From positions 1 to 8,176 of the forward strand of contig JASFMY010000185.1 in the NCBI GenBank assembly GCA_050117315.1: a stretch of DNA of 8,176 nucleotides, given 5' to 3'. This DNA comes from JANQIV01 sp050117315 (GTDB taxonomy: Bacteria; Bacteroidota; Ignavibacteria; Ignavibacteriales; Melioribacteraceae). A program made the position numbers and the translations under genes. This document shows positions 1 to 6,950 of the stretch, one piece after another. The stretch's first letter is position 1, and every line of letters starts with the position of its first letter. The notes under the pieces were generated by a model. The model worked only from the letters and a program-made list of their open reading frames with translations, made no database searches and was not told the origin of the DNA.

Positions 1-153
1 CGTATTAAATCCCCATAGAATAAGGGGGATGGTTTCGCACAACAGAATTTTATCTGTAAATGACATAATATAGCTTTATCCGCCTTTATATTTTTTTCTC
101 ATTTCCAGATAAAATTCTTTAAAGTTATACCTCTTATTAAAAATGAGGAAAGT
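1..153 (+). promoter_or_regulatory. leader region upstream of gajA with a 13-bp inverted repeat
   Basis: No gene is visible here. A perfect 13-base inverted repeat lies at 44-56 (AGAATTTTATCTG) and 106-118 (CAGATAAAATTCT), separated by 49 bases. It could be a dyad operator for a regulator of the defence operon or a long-range stem in the 5' leader. A second short dyad at 9-14 / 25-30 (ATCCCC / GGGGAT, 10-base loop) may be the terminator of a gene upstream of the window, but no T-run follows it. Several A+T-rich stretches (64-71, 85-92) could be a -10 element, but I cannot pick one. The Shine-Dalgarno sequence GAGGAA at 145-150 sits 3 bases before the gajA ATG. An upstream ATG at 144 is out of frame. 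Confidence 0.4.
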
Positions 154-1896
154 ATGCATCTGCAAAAAATATTCATTAAAAATTTTCGAAATTTTTCCGA
201 ATTTACTATCAATTTTGATGATGGATTTCAAACAATAATTGGCGAGAATAATGTTGGGAAAAGCAATCTATATCATGCAATACGTCTTGTATTAGATACA
301 AATTTATCCTATAAGGATCGGTTATTAGAAGAACAAAATTTCCATGGATTCAAAGAACTTCAAATAGATGATCATATTATAATAAGTATAGAGTTTTATG
401 GCGACAATCTAGCATCCTTTCCTAATCTTCATGCTATTAAATCTTCAGACAACACAGCTCGTGTTACTTATCTATATGCCCATAAATCATTGTTAAAAGA
501 AACTGATGAAGTATTCGAATCGGTTGATATTAAAGATTTTCGATATAATCTATATGGTGGAGGCAATTCATTTGACTTTGCAGATTTAATTGAGTTAAAC
601 AAAATTTCCTTTAAGGAACTTGAAGGAATAAATCTCTTCTATATTACTGCATTTCGCAATATTTATAAAGATATACATGGTTCAAATAATTCTCTATTAA
701 GTCAATTTTGCACATCAAGGGAAAACTCAGAAGAAGAGTTAGAAGATATAAATAAAATTCTTGAATCATCTTCAGAAGACTTAAATAAACTTGACTTTAT
801 TCCTGAAATTCTTGACACTATAAAGGAAAAAACAAGCGAGATAGCTGGGAGTTATTTTTCTTTCCCTATCTCGTTGAGTTTTCTTTCCAATTATCAATCT
901 GATTCATGGAACAAACTAAATTTATTTTTTAATCCAGAAGAAGGAAAAAATATTAAGCTCAATATATTGGGATTAGGGCAACGTAACTTGCTTTACTTAA
1001 GCTTATTTGTCGCCAAATTAATAAATTCTCAAAATAATCATGAATTAAATTTATTATTAATTGAAGAACCTGAAGCTCATTTACACCCACAATTGCAAAA
1101 ATTACTTTTTGCTAATTTAGGGGGCCTAAATAACACCCAAGTTTTTATGACCTCACACTCCACACATATTGCGAGTGATTGTGAATTTAAAAATCTAAAC
1201 GTTCTATATTGGAATATTAATAAAATTGTAAAATCATTTTCTCCCTTTTCTAACGGTCTTTTATCCCCCAGAGAATCTCTATTATTAAAAAGATACTTGG
1301 ATGCTACACGATCTGAGATCTTTTTTGCATCTGCCGTGATGTTTGTTGAAGGAACAGCAGAACAATTTTTAATACCGGTTATTGCAAAAGAAAAATATTC
1401 ACTAAATCTTACTGAATATAATATATCAGTAATACCAATCCACAGTAGATATTTTGATCCATTTCTTAAAATATGTCAGCAAGATAACTTGGAAATCGTT
1501 GCATGTGCAATTATTGATGGTGATACCAAAGAATTGAAACGTGATGATGAGGAGACAACTGCTGTTCAGAATGCTAAGTCATTGGAAGTTGATGAAAGAG
1601 TGAAGGTATTTGTCGGATCCCAAACTCTCGAAATAGACCTCTTTCCCCGAAAAGATGTTAATTCAAGCTATTTAAAAACTTGTTTCGAAAATCTGGGTCA
1701 TCAAAGATCATACACAAATTTAATGGAAACAGATGATAATTGGGCTGAAGAATTATTGAATCGTATTGACAACACAGTAAAAAAAGGAAGGTTTGCTCAA
1801 GAATTAGCGACATTAATTGATGATGATTTTGTTGTTCCAAAATATATCGAAGATTCAATAAAATTTATTAGAGATAAAAAAGGTATCGCACAATAG
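154..1896 (+). CDS. gajA: Gabija protein GajA: OLD-family ATPase with TOPRIM endonuclease domain
   Basis: This protein is the DNA-cleaving core of a Gabija anti-phage system. The N-terminal half is an ABC/SMC-type ATPase. It has Walker A GENNVGKS (residues 30-37), a signature-like LGLGQRN (272-278), Walker B LLLIEEPEAHLHP (300-312) and an H-loop TSHST with His335. The C-terminal half is an OLD-type TOPRIM nuclease, with metal-binding acidic residues in FVEGTAEQ (Glu399), IIDGD (Asp455, Asp457) and LEIDLF (Glu493, Asp495). A basic KKGRFAQELA segment (543-552) is typical of OLD TOPRIM domains. The length of 580 residues is close to characterised GajA, so the gene looks intact. The family is known to nick DNA at specific sites and, in the studied Bacillus system, is held inactive by nucleotides. 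The ATG at 154 has GAGGAA just upstream. The stop overlaps the start of the helicase gene by one base, the classic class 2 OLD arrangement. An OLD protein outside Gabija is unlikely given the helicase partner. Confidence 0.94.
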   Translation: MHLQKIFIKNFRNFSEFTINFDDGFQTIIGENNVGKSNLYHAIRLVLDTNLSYKDRLLEEQNFHGFKELQIDDHIIISIEFYGDNLASFPNLHAIKSSDNTARVTYLYAHKSLLKETDEVFESVDIKDFRYNLYGGGNSFDFADLIELNKISFKELEGINLFYITAFRNIYKDIHGSNNSLLSQFCTSRENSEEELEDINKILESSSEDLNKLDFIPEILDTIKEKTSEIAGSYFSFPISLSFLSNYQSDSWNKLNLFFNPEEGKNIKLNILGLGQRNLLYLSLFVAKLINSQNNHELNLLLIEEPEAHLHPQLQKLLFANLGGLNNTQVFMTSHSTHIASDCEFKNLNVLYWNINKIVKSFSPFSNGLLSPRESLLLKRYLDATRSEIFFASAVMFVEGTAEQFLIPVIAKEKYSLNLTEYNISVIPIHSRYFDPFLKICQQDNLEIVACAIIDGDTKELKRDDEETTAVQNAKSLEVDERVKVFVGSQTLEIDLFPRKDVNSSYLKTCFENLGHQRSYTNLMETDDNWAEELLNRIDNTVKKGRFAQELATLIDDDFVVPKYIEDSIKFIRDKKGIAQ

Positions 1897-3572
1897 TGCT
1901 AAACGATGAACAAAAATACGCTGCTTTTGAGATGCACTCAAATAGTATTATAAGTGCTTCACCTGGGTCTGGCAAAACAAAAACACTAGTAGCTAGGGCG
2001 GAACAAAAACTTGATAGTCTTCCCTCTATGACTTCTCTAGCCTTAATTACCTATACAAATGCGGCTGCTGATGAAATTGCTTCAAGGCTCGTAACACACA
2101 AAACTATCTTTATAGGGACTATTCACAAATTTTGCTTAGAATATATTCTCCGTCCATTCTCATGGATTTATGGTTGGGAAAAGCCAAGAATAGTTACATA
2201 TGATGAGCTTGTTGACTTTACTGAAAATAATGAAACATTGAATTTAACTATCGATGATTTGAGTTTATTAAGAAAAACGACTTCTGGAAACATTGATGTG
2301 TCAGTGGATTGGAATAATCCCAATGATATTACAATTGTTGGTAATATTTATTATATGTATTTACAGTCTATTAAAGCACTGGATTTTAATGAAGTATTAT
2401 ACCGATCGTTTAAGCTCATAAATGAAAATTCATTTGTTGCTGTTTCCCTTTCTAACAAATTTTATGAAATATTAATTGATGAATTTCAAGATACTAGCAA
2501 TTTTCAATATTCTATTTTTAAAATTATTAACGATGCTGGTCCAATTACATTTTTCATGGTTGGTGACGAAAGGCAATCTATTTATAGATTTGCTGGAGCA
2601 TTAAATCACCCATTTGAAAATGCAAAAGAAGATTTTTTATCAGAAGAACAACTACTGACTAAAACGTATCGTTCAACAAATATAATTGTAGATACATATT
2701 GTGCGCTGTTTGATGATCATCCGACTATTGAAAATCTATCAGACAATAGAGATCTTAATATTCCTGTTATTATACAAGAGACAAACAATCAAAATCATTC
2801 TAATATCCTAGAATATTTAATCAACCAATTACATAATGATAAAAACATATCTTTAAATGAAATAGCCATATTGTCGGCAAGATGGTTTGATTCATTCAAT
2901 TCTAGTTGTGTTCTTCGTCGGAATTACAATGTCGTAGGTTTGGGTGCATTACCGCATCATTCACGTAATCTAAATAATTCCACATACAATTTGCTCAGAA
3001 CAATTGTTCGTTTTATTTATTATCAATCCATAGGAAGATTGCGTGCAATTAAGAGGGGCATTGATTTACACTCACTTGAAAATAATCTTTCCCTTGATGA
3101 TAAGACAATTTCTCTAATCCAAAATCAAATACTAAATAAGTTTTCAATGCTTAATTTATCAAATAGCTTAAATGAAGGATTATTAAAAGTAACTGAGATA
3201 TTTAACGATGCATTCAAAATTGATCATATATTGTTTAAAGAAATTATAGAACGTATTTCTGATGAGGAGTTGCCACTATGGTCACTTGAGAAATATTTTA
3301 AAACACTTTCTGGAGTTGATGGAATTACTATAAATACGATACATCAAGCTAAAGGATTAGAATATGATGCAGTAATATTGGATCAAATGAACGTTGGTAA
3401 AATTCCATATCAATTCTGGGATCGAACTAATAGAGTATATTTACCATTAACAGAAGAAAGTATCGGTGATGGGAGAAAACTATTTTATGTTGCGCTAAGT
3501 AGAGCAAAAAAATATTTGATAGTATTGCATAATTGGAATCCTTCTATGTTTATTGAACAAATTCGTAATTGA
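1896..3572 (+). CDS. gajB: Gabija protein GajB: UvrD-like superfamily 1 DNA helicase
   Basis: This is the helicase partner of GajA, thought to act on DNA ends or DNA intermediates and to help relieve nuclease inhibition by consuming nucleotides. The superfamily 1A motifs appear in order: Q motif LNDEQKYAA (2-10), Walker A ASPGSGKTKT (21-30), motif Ia ITYTNAAADEI (51-61), GTIHKFC (74-80), Walker B LIDEFQDT (193-200), motif III MVGDERQSIYRFAGA (221-235), motif IV TYRST (257-261), motif V INTIHQAKGLEYD (479-491) and motif VI FYVALSRAKK (530-539). No catalytic residue appears lost. At 558 residues it is much shorter than UvrD/Rep (about 700) and somewhat longer than the roughly 500 residues of characterised GajB. 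The start is GTG at 1896, sharing its G with the gajA stop (TAGTG). No in-frame ATG precedes the Q motif, and AAAAAAGG at 1876-1883 may be a distant Shine-Dalgarno, so translational coupling to gajA is likely. Confidence 0.93.
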   Translation: MLNDEQKYAAFEMHSNSIISASPGSGKTKTLVARAEQKLDSLPSMTSLALITYTNAAADEIASRLVTHKTIFIGTIHKFCLEYILRPFSWIYGWEKPRIVTYDELVDFTENNETLNLTIDDLSLLRKTTSGNIDVSVDWNNPNDITIVGNIYYMYLQSIKALDFNEVLYRSFKLINENSFVAVSLSNKFYEILIDEFQDTSNFQYSIFKIINDAGPITFFMVGDERQSIYRFAGALNHPFENAKEDFLSEEQLLTKTYRSTNIIVDTYCALFDDHPTIENLSDNRDLNIPVIIQETNNQNHSNILEYLINQLHNDKNISLNEIAILSARWFDSFNSSCVLRRNYNVVGLGALPHHSRNLNNSTYNLLRTIVRFIYYQSIGRLRAIKRGIDLHSLENNLSLDDKTISLIQNQILNKFSMLNLSNSLNEGLLKVTEIFNDAFKIDHILFKEIIERISDEELPLWSLEKYFKTLSGVDGITINTIHQAKGLEYDAVILDQMNVGKIPYQFWDRTNRVYLPLTEESIGDGRKLFYVALSRAKKYLIVLHNWNPSMFIEQIRN

Positions 3573-3579
3573 GGTAACA

Positions 3580-3960
3580 ATGGATTTTAAAATTTATTTA
3601 GATATCATTATTTATATATTTTCCATATTAGGTGGAGTGGTATCCGTCATTACTATTTATAGATATATAATTCCTCACAAGTTCATAAGTTGGAAAAGAT
3701 TGGAGAAGGGTATTCTCAAAATTCGAGACAAACTGATTTCTGATAATTACGTTCCAACTTTGATCGTTGGGATTGGTAGAGGGGGTGCAATTTCTGGGGC
3801 ATTGCTTTCTGGATCACTTGGACATATTCCAATATTTGCGATTGACAGAGTTTATGATTGGGATACAAATGGAAGACACGAAAAGTTATTTGATGAAATC
3901 AAACTTGCTGCCGCCGTCCACACGGTGGCACACTGGCTGGGTTTTAAGAAAAGGAAGTAA
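3580..3960 (+). CDS. membrane-anchored phosphoribosyltransferase-like protein, 3'-truncated (likely pseudogene)
   Basis: This is the third gene of the Gabija operon, 7 bases after the gajB stop. GAGGT at 3571-3575 overlaps that stop and supports ATG 3580 over the in-frame TTG at 3553. The product is 126 residues. A hydrophobic segment at about 7-29 (IIIYIFSILGGVVSVIT core) predicts one membrane helix. A soluble part from about residue 37 begins like a type I phosphoribosyltransferase: ISWKRLEKGILKIRDKL, then strand-turn-helix LIVGIGRGGAISGALLSGSL (61-80), then PIFAIDR (84-90). A full PRTase would continue to the acidic PRPP-binding loop (LLVDD-type), but this is absent. From about residue 109 (base 3905) the frame enters G+C-richer, repeat-like sequence and ends in a basic tail, HWLGFKKRK. 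I infer that the gene was cut by a repeat insertion or recombination and now encodes at most a half domain. The intact form would be an inner-membrane PRTase-like protein of unknown substrate. Regulation is presumably shared with gajAB. Confidence 0.75.
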   Translation: MDFKIYLDIIIYIFSILGGVVSVITIYRYIIPHKFISWKRLEKGILKIRDKLISDNYVPTLIVGIGRGGAISGALLSGSLGHIPIFAIDRVYDWDTNGRHEKLFDEIKLAAAVHTVAHWLGFKKRK

Positions 3961-4000
3961 AAGATAAAAATAAAATAATCCCGTTATCCCGCAAATTAAG
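3905..4000. repeat. interspersed repeat copy that replaces the 3' end of the PRTase-like gene
   Basis: Bases 3945-3982 match 7032-7069 over 38 bases with two differences (core TAAGAAAAGG, then TAAAAATAAAATAATCCC). A little further on, TCCCGCAA followed by TT recurs in both copies (3987 onward and 7084 onward). Bases 3905-3921 match 8011-8027 with one difference (TTGCTGCCGCCG then CCAC), and a shorter relative, CCCGTTGCCGCC, lies at 6953-6964. The order of modules (CCGCC block, then ACACTRGC, then TAAGAAAAGG, then TAATCCC) is the same at 3905-3982 and 6953-7069, though the internal spacing differs. The block is richer in G+C at its start than the gene before it. No transposase is encoded. It may be a non-autonomous element or a remnant. 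Confidence 0.7.
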
Positions 4001-4043
4001 GGTCGTAAATTTTCTAAATATATCTTCATGAAGTTAAGGTAGG

Positions 4044-4077
4044 ATTGTGATGTGAGTAGTGAAATAATTTTCACAAT
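4044..4077 (+). promoter_or_regulatory. dyad-symmetric site upstream of the lipoprotein gene
   Basis: Two overlapping dyads share the same right arm. GTGAAA (4059-4064) pairs with TTTCAC (4069-4074) around a TAAT centre. ATTGTGA (4044-4050) pairs with TCACAAT (4071-4077). The site ends about a dozen bases before the likely ATG at 4089, so it may be an operator or an mRNA structure over the start region. The TGTGA / TCACA half-sites recall CRP/FNR-family operators, but the 20-base spacing is not that of a CRP site. No regulator gene is nearby. Confidence 0.3.
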
Positions 4078-4088
4078 TGGATAATCAA

Positions 4089-4874
4089 ATGCATGAAATA
4101 CGGAAAGTTATAATTATAATATTGATGTTTTGTACGGGGCTTGTTCTATTCTGGGAATGTTCATCTGACATAACTTCACCGGATGATCTTGTATTGTTAA
4201 AGGATTTTAGTGAAATTGCGCAACAATTAGAATACGCCTACCAACAAGGATCACAAAGCGCGTTAGATACAGTTTTCATAGCATGGCAGCAAACCATTCG
4301 CCCATATTCATCTGATAAAATTACTGATACCCTTCGACATGTCTATAACGCTTTCCAAGTTTTCTATTCTCCAACAGATTTAGATAGAATCACCGGGGGC
4401 GAACATGAAAACTTCGAGACAGATTTTCGATATATTGTAGCACAGAATAGTCTACACTTTGCGCTGGTGGATACAAATCCCCGGTTTTATTACTATAAGG
4501 GAGTGACAAGTTGGGAAGGGTCGATTCCAGATTTCCGCCCGCTGCCAAATGAGTCACTTTTTCCTGTTGTTTATCTATCTTCCCAGGCAGATTCGATGAT
4601 TTATCAGTATTTATATGAATCCGATGGAACACCAAAACAGGATCATGAGCAGCGAGTAACTTTTTTACGAGAGGCGATGCAGCTCACCCATCATCATTGG
4701 ATTAGTGATTATCATAAAGCCACGATGCCAATCGTTTCACATATCTACATGAATGAATTGTTCACACAAGCGCTGGTTACGTTTCGCGTGTTTTATCAAT
4801 TTGGTCAATCTTATTTTGAACGATCTAATAATGGATGGACTTTAATTCATTCGGAACTAACGGGGATCGAGTAA
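4089..4874 (+). CDS. predicted lipoprotein of unknown function
   Basis: I do not recognise this protein, and it shows no catalytic motif I can name. From ATG 4089 it is 261 residues. An N-terminal MHEIRK is followed by a hydrophobic core, VIIIILMFCTGLVLFW (7-22), then Glu-Cys24-Ser-Ser and an acidic stretch. This is a lipoprotein-like signal with a non-canonical lipobox (FWEC), so export and lipidation at Cys24 are likely but not certain. The mature part is rich in aromatic residues and His/Asp, including a HHHW cluster at 201-204, and ends in a compact segment running from VTFRVFYQFG to LTGIE. An in-frame TTG at 4077 would add four residues. I prefer the ATG because it gives a cleaner signal peptide, though no strong Shine-Dalgarno precedes either start. 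It is separated from the defence operon by repeat sequence and appears to be its own transcription unit. Confidence 0.72.
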   Translation: MHEIRKVIIIILMFCTGLVLFWECSSDITSPDDLVLLKDFSEIAQQLEYAYQQGSQSALDTVFIAWQQTIRPYSSDKITDTLRHVYNAFQVFYSPTDLDRITGGEHENFETDFRYIVAQNSLHFALVDTNPRFYYYKGVTSWEGSIPDFRPLPNESLFPVVYLSSQADSMIYQYLYESDGTPKQDHEQRVTFLREAMQLTHHHWISDYHKATMPIVSHIYMNELFTQALVTFRVFYQFGQSYFERSNNGWTLIHSELTGIE

Positions 4875-4878
4875 CTGT

Positions 4879-4941
4879 TGAATCCCTTTGGGACAGGTTG
4901 GGGCTATTGCTAAAAATAAATATTTCGTATTAAGTTGACGC
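4879..4941. repeat. interspersed repeat related to 7127-7175 and 7572-7583
   Basis: Immediately after the lipoprotein stop, bases 4879-4903 match 7151-7175 at 21 of 25 positions in direct orientation (TGAATCCCT ... GTTGGGG). Bases 4897-4910 (GTTGGGGCTATTGC) are the exact reverse complement of 7127-7140. The following CTAAAAATAAATA (4910-4922) recurs at 7313-7325, and TTAAGTTGACGC (4930-4941) recurs exactly at 7572-7583. Four matched modules within 63 bases argue for a mosaic of mobile-element debris. No terminator with a clear T-run was found for the upstream gene. Confidence 0.6.
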
Positions 4942-5018
4942 CTATGTGTAATATCGGGATAGCAACACATCGTAATACTATTAAAGAATAAAAACTAATT
5001 CCTTTTATTGGAGACCAA

Positions 5019-5792
5019 ATGAATACGATTTATGCAGGAACCTTTAATAATGTTTCCTCAGAGTACGAGGACGGAAGACCTGGATATCCGGAGATAATTT
5101 ATGAAATTGTAAATTGCTATAAACAATTTAATAGTAATTCCGAACTATTGGAAATAGGAGCGGGCAACGGTGTTAGTACAAAAGAAATTTATGAAAAATG
5201 GTTATCGAATATAACAGTAATTGAACCCGGGAAAAATCTTTGCAATATTATGCAATCAAAGTTTGGCGATAAAGTAAAAATATTTAACGGAAAGTTTGAG
5301 GAATATAGTGAAGGAAAAAAATATGACGGAATATTTTGTGCGACGGCTTTTCATTGGTTGGATGATAATAAATATCGGAGAGCAAGCGGGTTGTTAAAAG
5401 ATGACGGAATTTTGATTCTTTATTGGAACAACTATATAAGTGATAACAATGAAGTATATGATTCAATACAAACTATTTACGAGAAATATCATCCCGCAGT
5501 TAAAGCCGCCAAAGATTATAGAGACATTCAGAAACAAAAAATACTGGAAAGAAAAGAATCGTTACAGAACTCAGAATATTTTAAACTGGTTGGACATCAC
5601 GAAGTAATTACAACCAAAACATATGATTCAAATAGATATCTAAACCTTCTAAAATCCTTTTCGGAAAATTCAATTCTGGAGGAAGAAAAAGTAAAGAACT
5701 TTTATAACAAAATAGAAGAGTATATTAAGCAGAACGGAAATAAAATTGTTATACAAATAAATACTAATATGGAAATTGGTATAAAGAATTAA
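5019..5792 (+). CDS. class I SAM-dependent methyltransferase
   Basis: This is a cytoplasmic enzyme that transfers a methyl group from S-adenosylmethionine; the acceptor cannot be told from the sequence. At 257 residues it has a typical length for the UbiE/Methyltransf_11-25 type. The N-terminal FNNVSSEYEDGRPGYP (9-24) is the usual cap of this group. Motif I, LLEIGAGNGVST (43-54), binds SAM, and Glu69 in VIEPG closes the second strand and should contact the ribose. YDGIFCATAFHWLDD (102-116) carries the A-x-HW signature, and LLKDDGILILYW (125-136) is the post-motif strand. The C-terminal third is charged and probably shapes the acceptor site. GGAGA at 5010-5014 supports the ATG at 5019. The next gene starts 26 bases after its stop, so the two may be cotranscribed, but no shared pathway is evident. 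Confidence 0.87.
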   Translation: MNTIYAGTFNNVSSEYEDGRPGYPEIIYEIVNCYKQFNSNSELLEIGAGNGVSTKEIYEKWLSNITVIEPGKNLCNIMQSKFGDKVKIFNGKFEEYSEGKKYDGIFCATAFHWLDDNKYRRASGLLKDDGILILYWNNYISDNNEVYDSIQTIYEKYHPAVKAAKDYRDIQKQKILERKESLQNSEYFKLVGHHEVITTKTYDSNRYLNLLKSFSENSILEEEKVKNFYNKIEEYIKQNGNKIVIQINTNMEIGIKN

Positions 5793-5817
5793 ATTTTTTA
5801 GTCATGGAGAAAATATT

Positions 5818-6897
5818 ATGTTAACAAGAAAAATCACTATTCTGATTTTAGCAGTTGTCGTTTCTTTGCTGGCATATTCTTGTTCGGAAACCGGCGTAAT
5901 TGATGCAGATAATCCCTACATACAATATGTCGGACGGTTTGATAAAAGTAATCCTGAAAGAATAGTATTTGATTGGCCTGGAGTATACATCCGTGCAAAG
6001 TTTAAGGGAACAAGTTGCTCAATAAGATTAAACGATGGAAATAATTTTTATTCGGTTACTATTGATGATCAACCACCCCGGGTTTTAGAAACAGATACAT
6101 CAACAGTTTATTCCGTAGCATCAAACCTGGATGATACTATACACACTATCCTAATTCGGAAACGTACTGAAGCAAACATAGGCAAAGGTGAATTTCTCGG
6201 ATTTATACTTGATGAAGACAAAGGATTAGTAAAACCGGATTCACCTCCTAATAGGCGAATTGAATTTATTGGTAATTCAATTACATGCGGTTATGGTGTT
6301 GAGGCAGCAAGCGCAGATGAAAATTTTAAACCGGAGACTGAAAATGCAGCGCTTTCTTTTGCAGGAGTAATTAGTAATGAACTAAATGCGGATTACTCAT
6401 CGGTTGCATACTCCGGCAAGGGTGTTGTACGTAACTATGGTGATCCGAATAAAACATCTGCTGATCCTATTCCTTCTCTTTATAACCGAACGTGCTGCTA
6501 TGACTCTACTTTGTTTTGGGATTTCGCAAGTTGGGTTCCTCAAGCAGTTGTAATTAATCTAGGCACAAATGATTTTTCAACAGAGCCGTACCCGGATAAA
6601 TCAGTTTTCCAGGAAGCTTATACACAACTAATTAATCGTGTTCAATCGAATTATCCCGGTGTAACAATTTTTTGTATATGTGGACCGATGATCGGTGAAC
6701 CGTGTGCAAGTTATGTAGAAGAAGTTGTTAGTCAATGTCGGCAAGAAAACACAAATAAGAATGTTTATTTTATTAATGTCGGTGATGATCTTCTTACAAT
6801 GTCTGATAGAGGAGCAGACTGGCATCCAAATGTATCGGGACAACAAAAAACCGCGGATGTAATATTACCGGTAATAAAAGAGGAAATGAGTTGGTAG
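5818..6897 (+). CDS. CE2-like SGNH/GDSL esterase, lipoprotein
   Basis: This is a predicted cell-envelope esterase, most like carbohydrate esterase family 2 enzymes that remove acetyl groups from plant polysaccharides or other acetylated glycans. The 359-residue protein starts with a lipoprotein signal, MLTRK then a hydrophobic core, then AYSC with Cys22 as the lipid anchor. Residues of about 33-135 look like the beta-sandwich domain that precedes the catalytic domain in CE2 (YVGRFD ... WPGVYIRAKFKG ... GEFLGFILD). The SGNH domain follows: block I IEFIGNSITCGYG (148-160) with nucleophile Ser154, block III NLGTNDF (247-253) with Asn251, and block V ADWHPN (333-338) with His336. Block I reads G-N-S where most GDSL enzymes have G-D-S; I believe this is tolerated in CE2-like proteins. 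Asp334 is the expected acid partner, although some CE2 enzymes use a Ser-His dyad. GGAGA at 5806-5810 supports ATG 5818. The length suggests a complete gene. Confidence 0.86.
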   Translation: MLTRKITILILAVVVSLLAYSCSETGVIDADNPYIQYVGRFDKSNPERIVFDWPGVYIRAKFKGTSCSIRLNDGNNFYSVTIDDQPPRVLETDTSTVYSVASNLDDTIHTILIRKRTEANIGKGEFLGFILDEDKGLVKPDSPPNRRIEFIGNSITCGYGVEAASADENFKPETENAALSFAGVISNELNADYSSVAYSGKGVVRNYGDPNKTSADPIPSLYNRTCCYDSTLFWDFASWVPQAVVINLGTNDFSTEPYPDKSVFQEAYTQLINRVQSNYPGVTIFCICGPMIGEPCASYVEEVVSQCRQENTNKNVYFINVGDDLLTMSDRGADWHPNVSGQQKTADVILPVIKEEMSW

Positions 6898-6903
6898 TAT
6901 TTT

Positions 6904-6923
6904 AGATGATTATCCTATCATCT
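6904..6923 (+). terminator. weak hairpin after the esterase gene
   Basis: AGATGAT (6904-6910) pairs perfectly with ATCATCT (6917-6923) around a six-base loop, starting seven bases after the esterase stop. The stem is A+T-rich and no T-run follows, so a factor-independent terminator is possible but not strong. Confidence 0.3.
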
Positions 6924-6950
6924 CCTAACGGTATTGACTAATTGCTGTGA

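Noticed and set aside
154..3572. Retron, PARIS or solo OLD system as the identity of the defence locus
   Set aside because: There is no reverse transcriptase and no AriB-like partner, and a full UvrD-type helicase follows directly, which is the Gabija arrangement.
3553..3579. In-frame TTG start for the PRTase-like gene, inside gajB
   Set aside because: ATG 3580 has GAGGT directly upstream and gives a normal membrane-protein N-terminus; the TTG has no such support.
3767..3967. Second forward frame of 66 codons overlapping the PRTase-like gene
   Set aside because: It lies in another frame of the PRTase coding sequence and has no protein-like features of its own.
4390..4635. Reverse-strand open frame inside the lipoprotein gene
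   Set aside because: It is opposite a longer gene with a signal peptide and shows no ribosome-binding site or recognisable motif.
5019..6897. Methyltransferase and esterase as parts of the defence system
   Set aside because: They are separated from the operon by repeats and a lipoprotein gene, and their families point to small-molecule methylation and glycan deacetylation.
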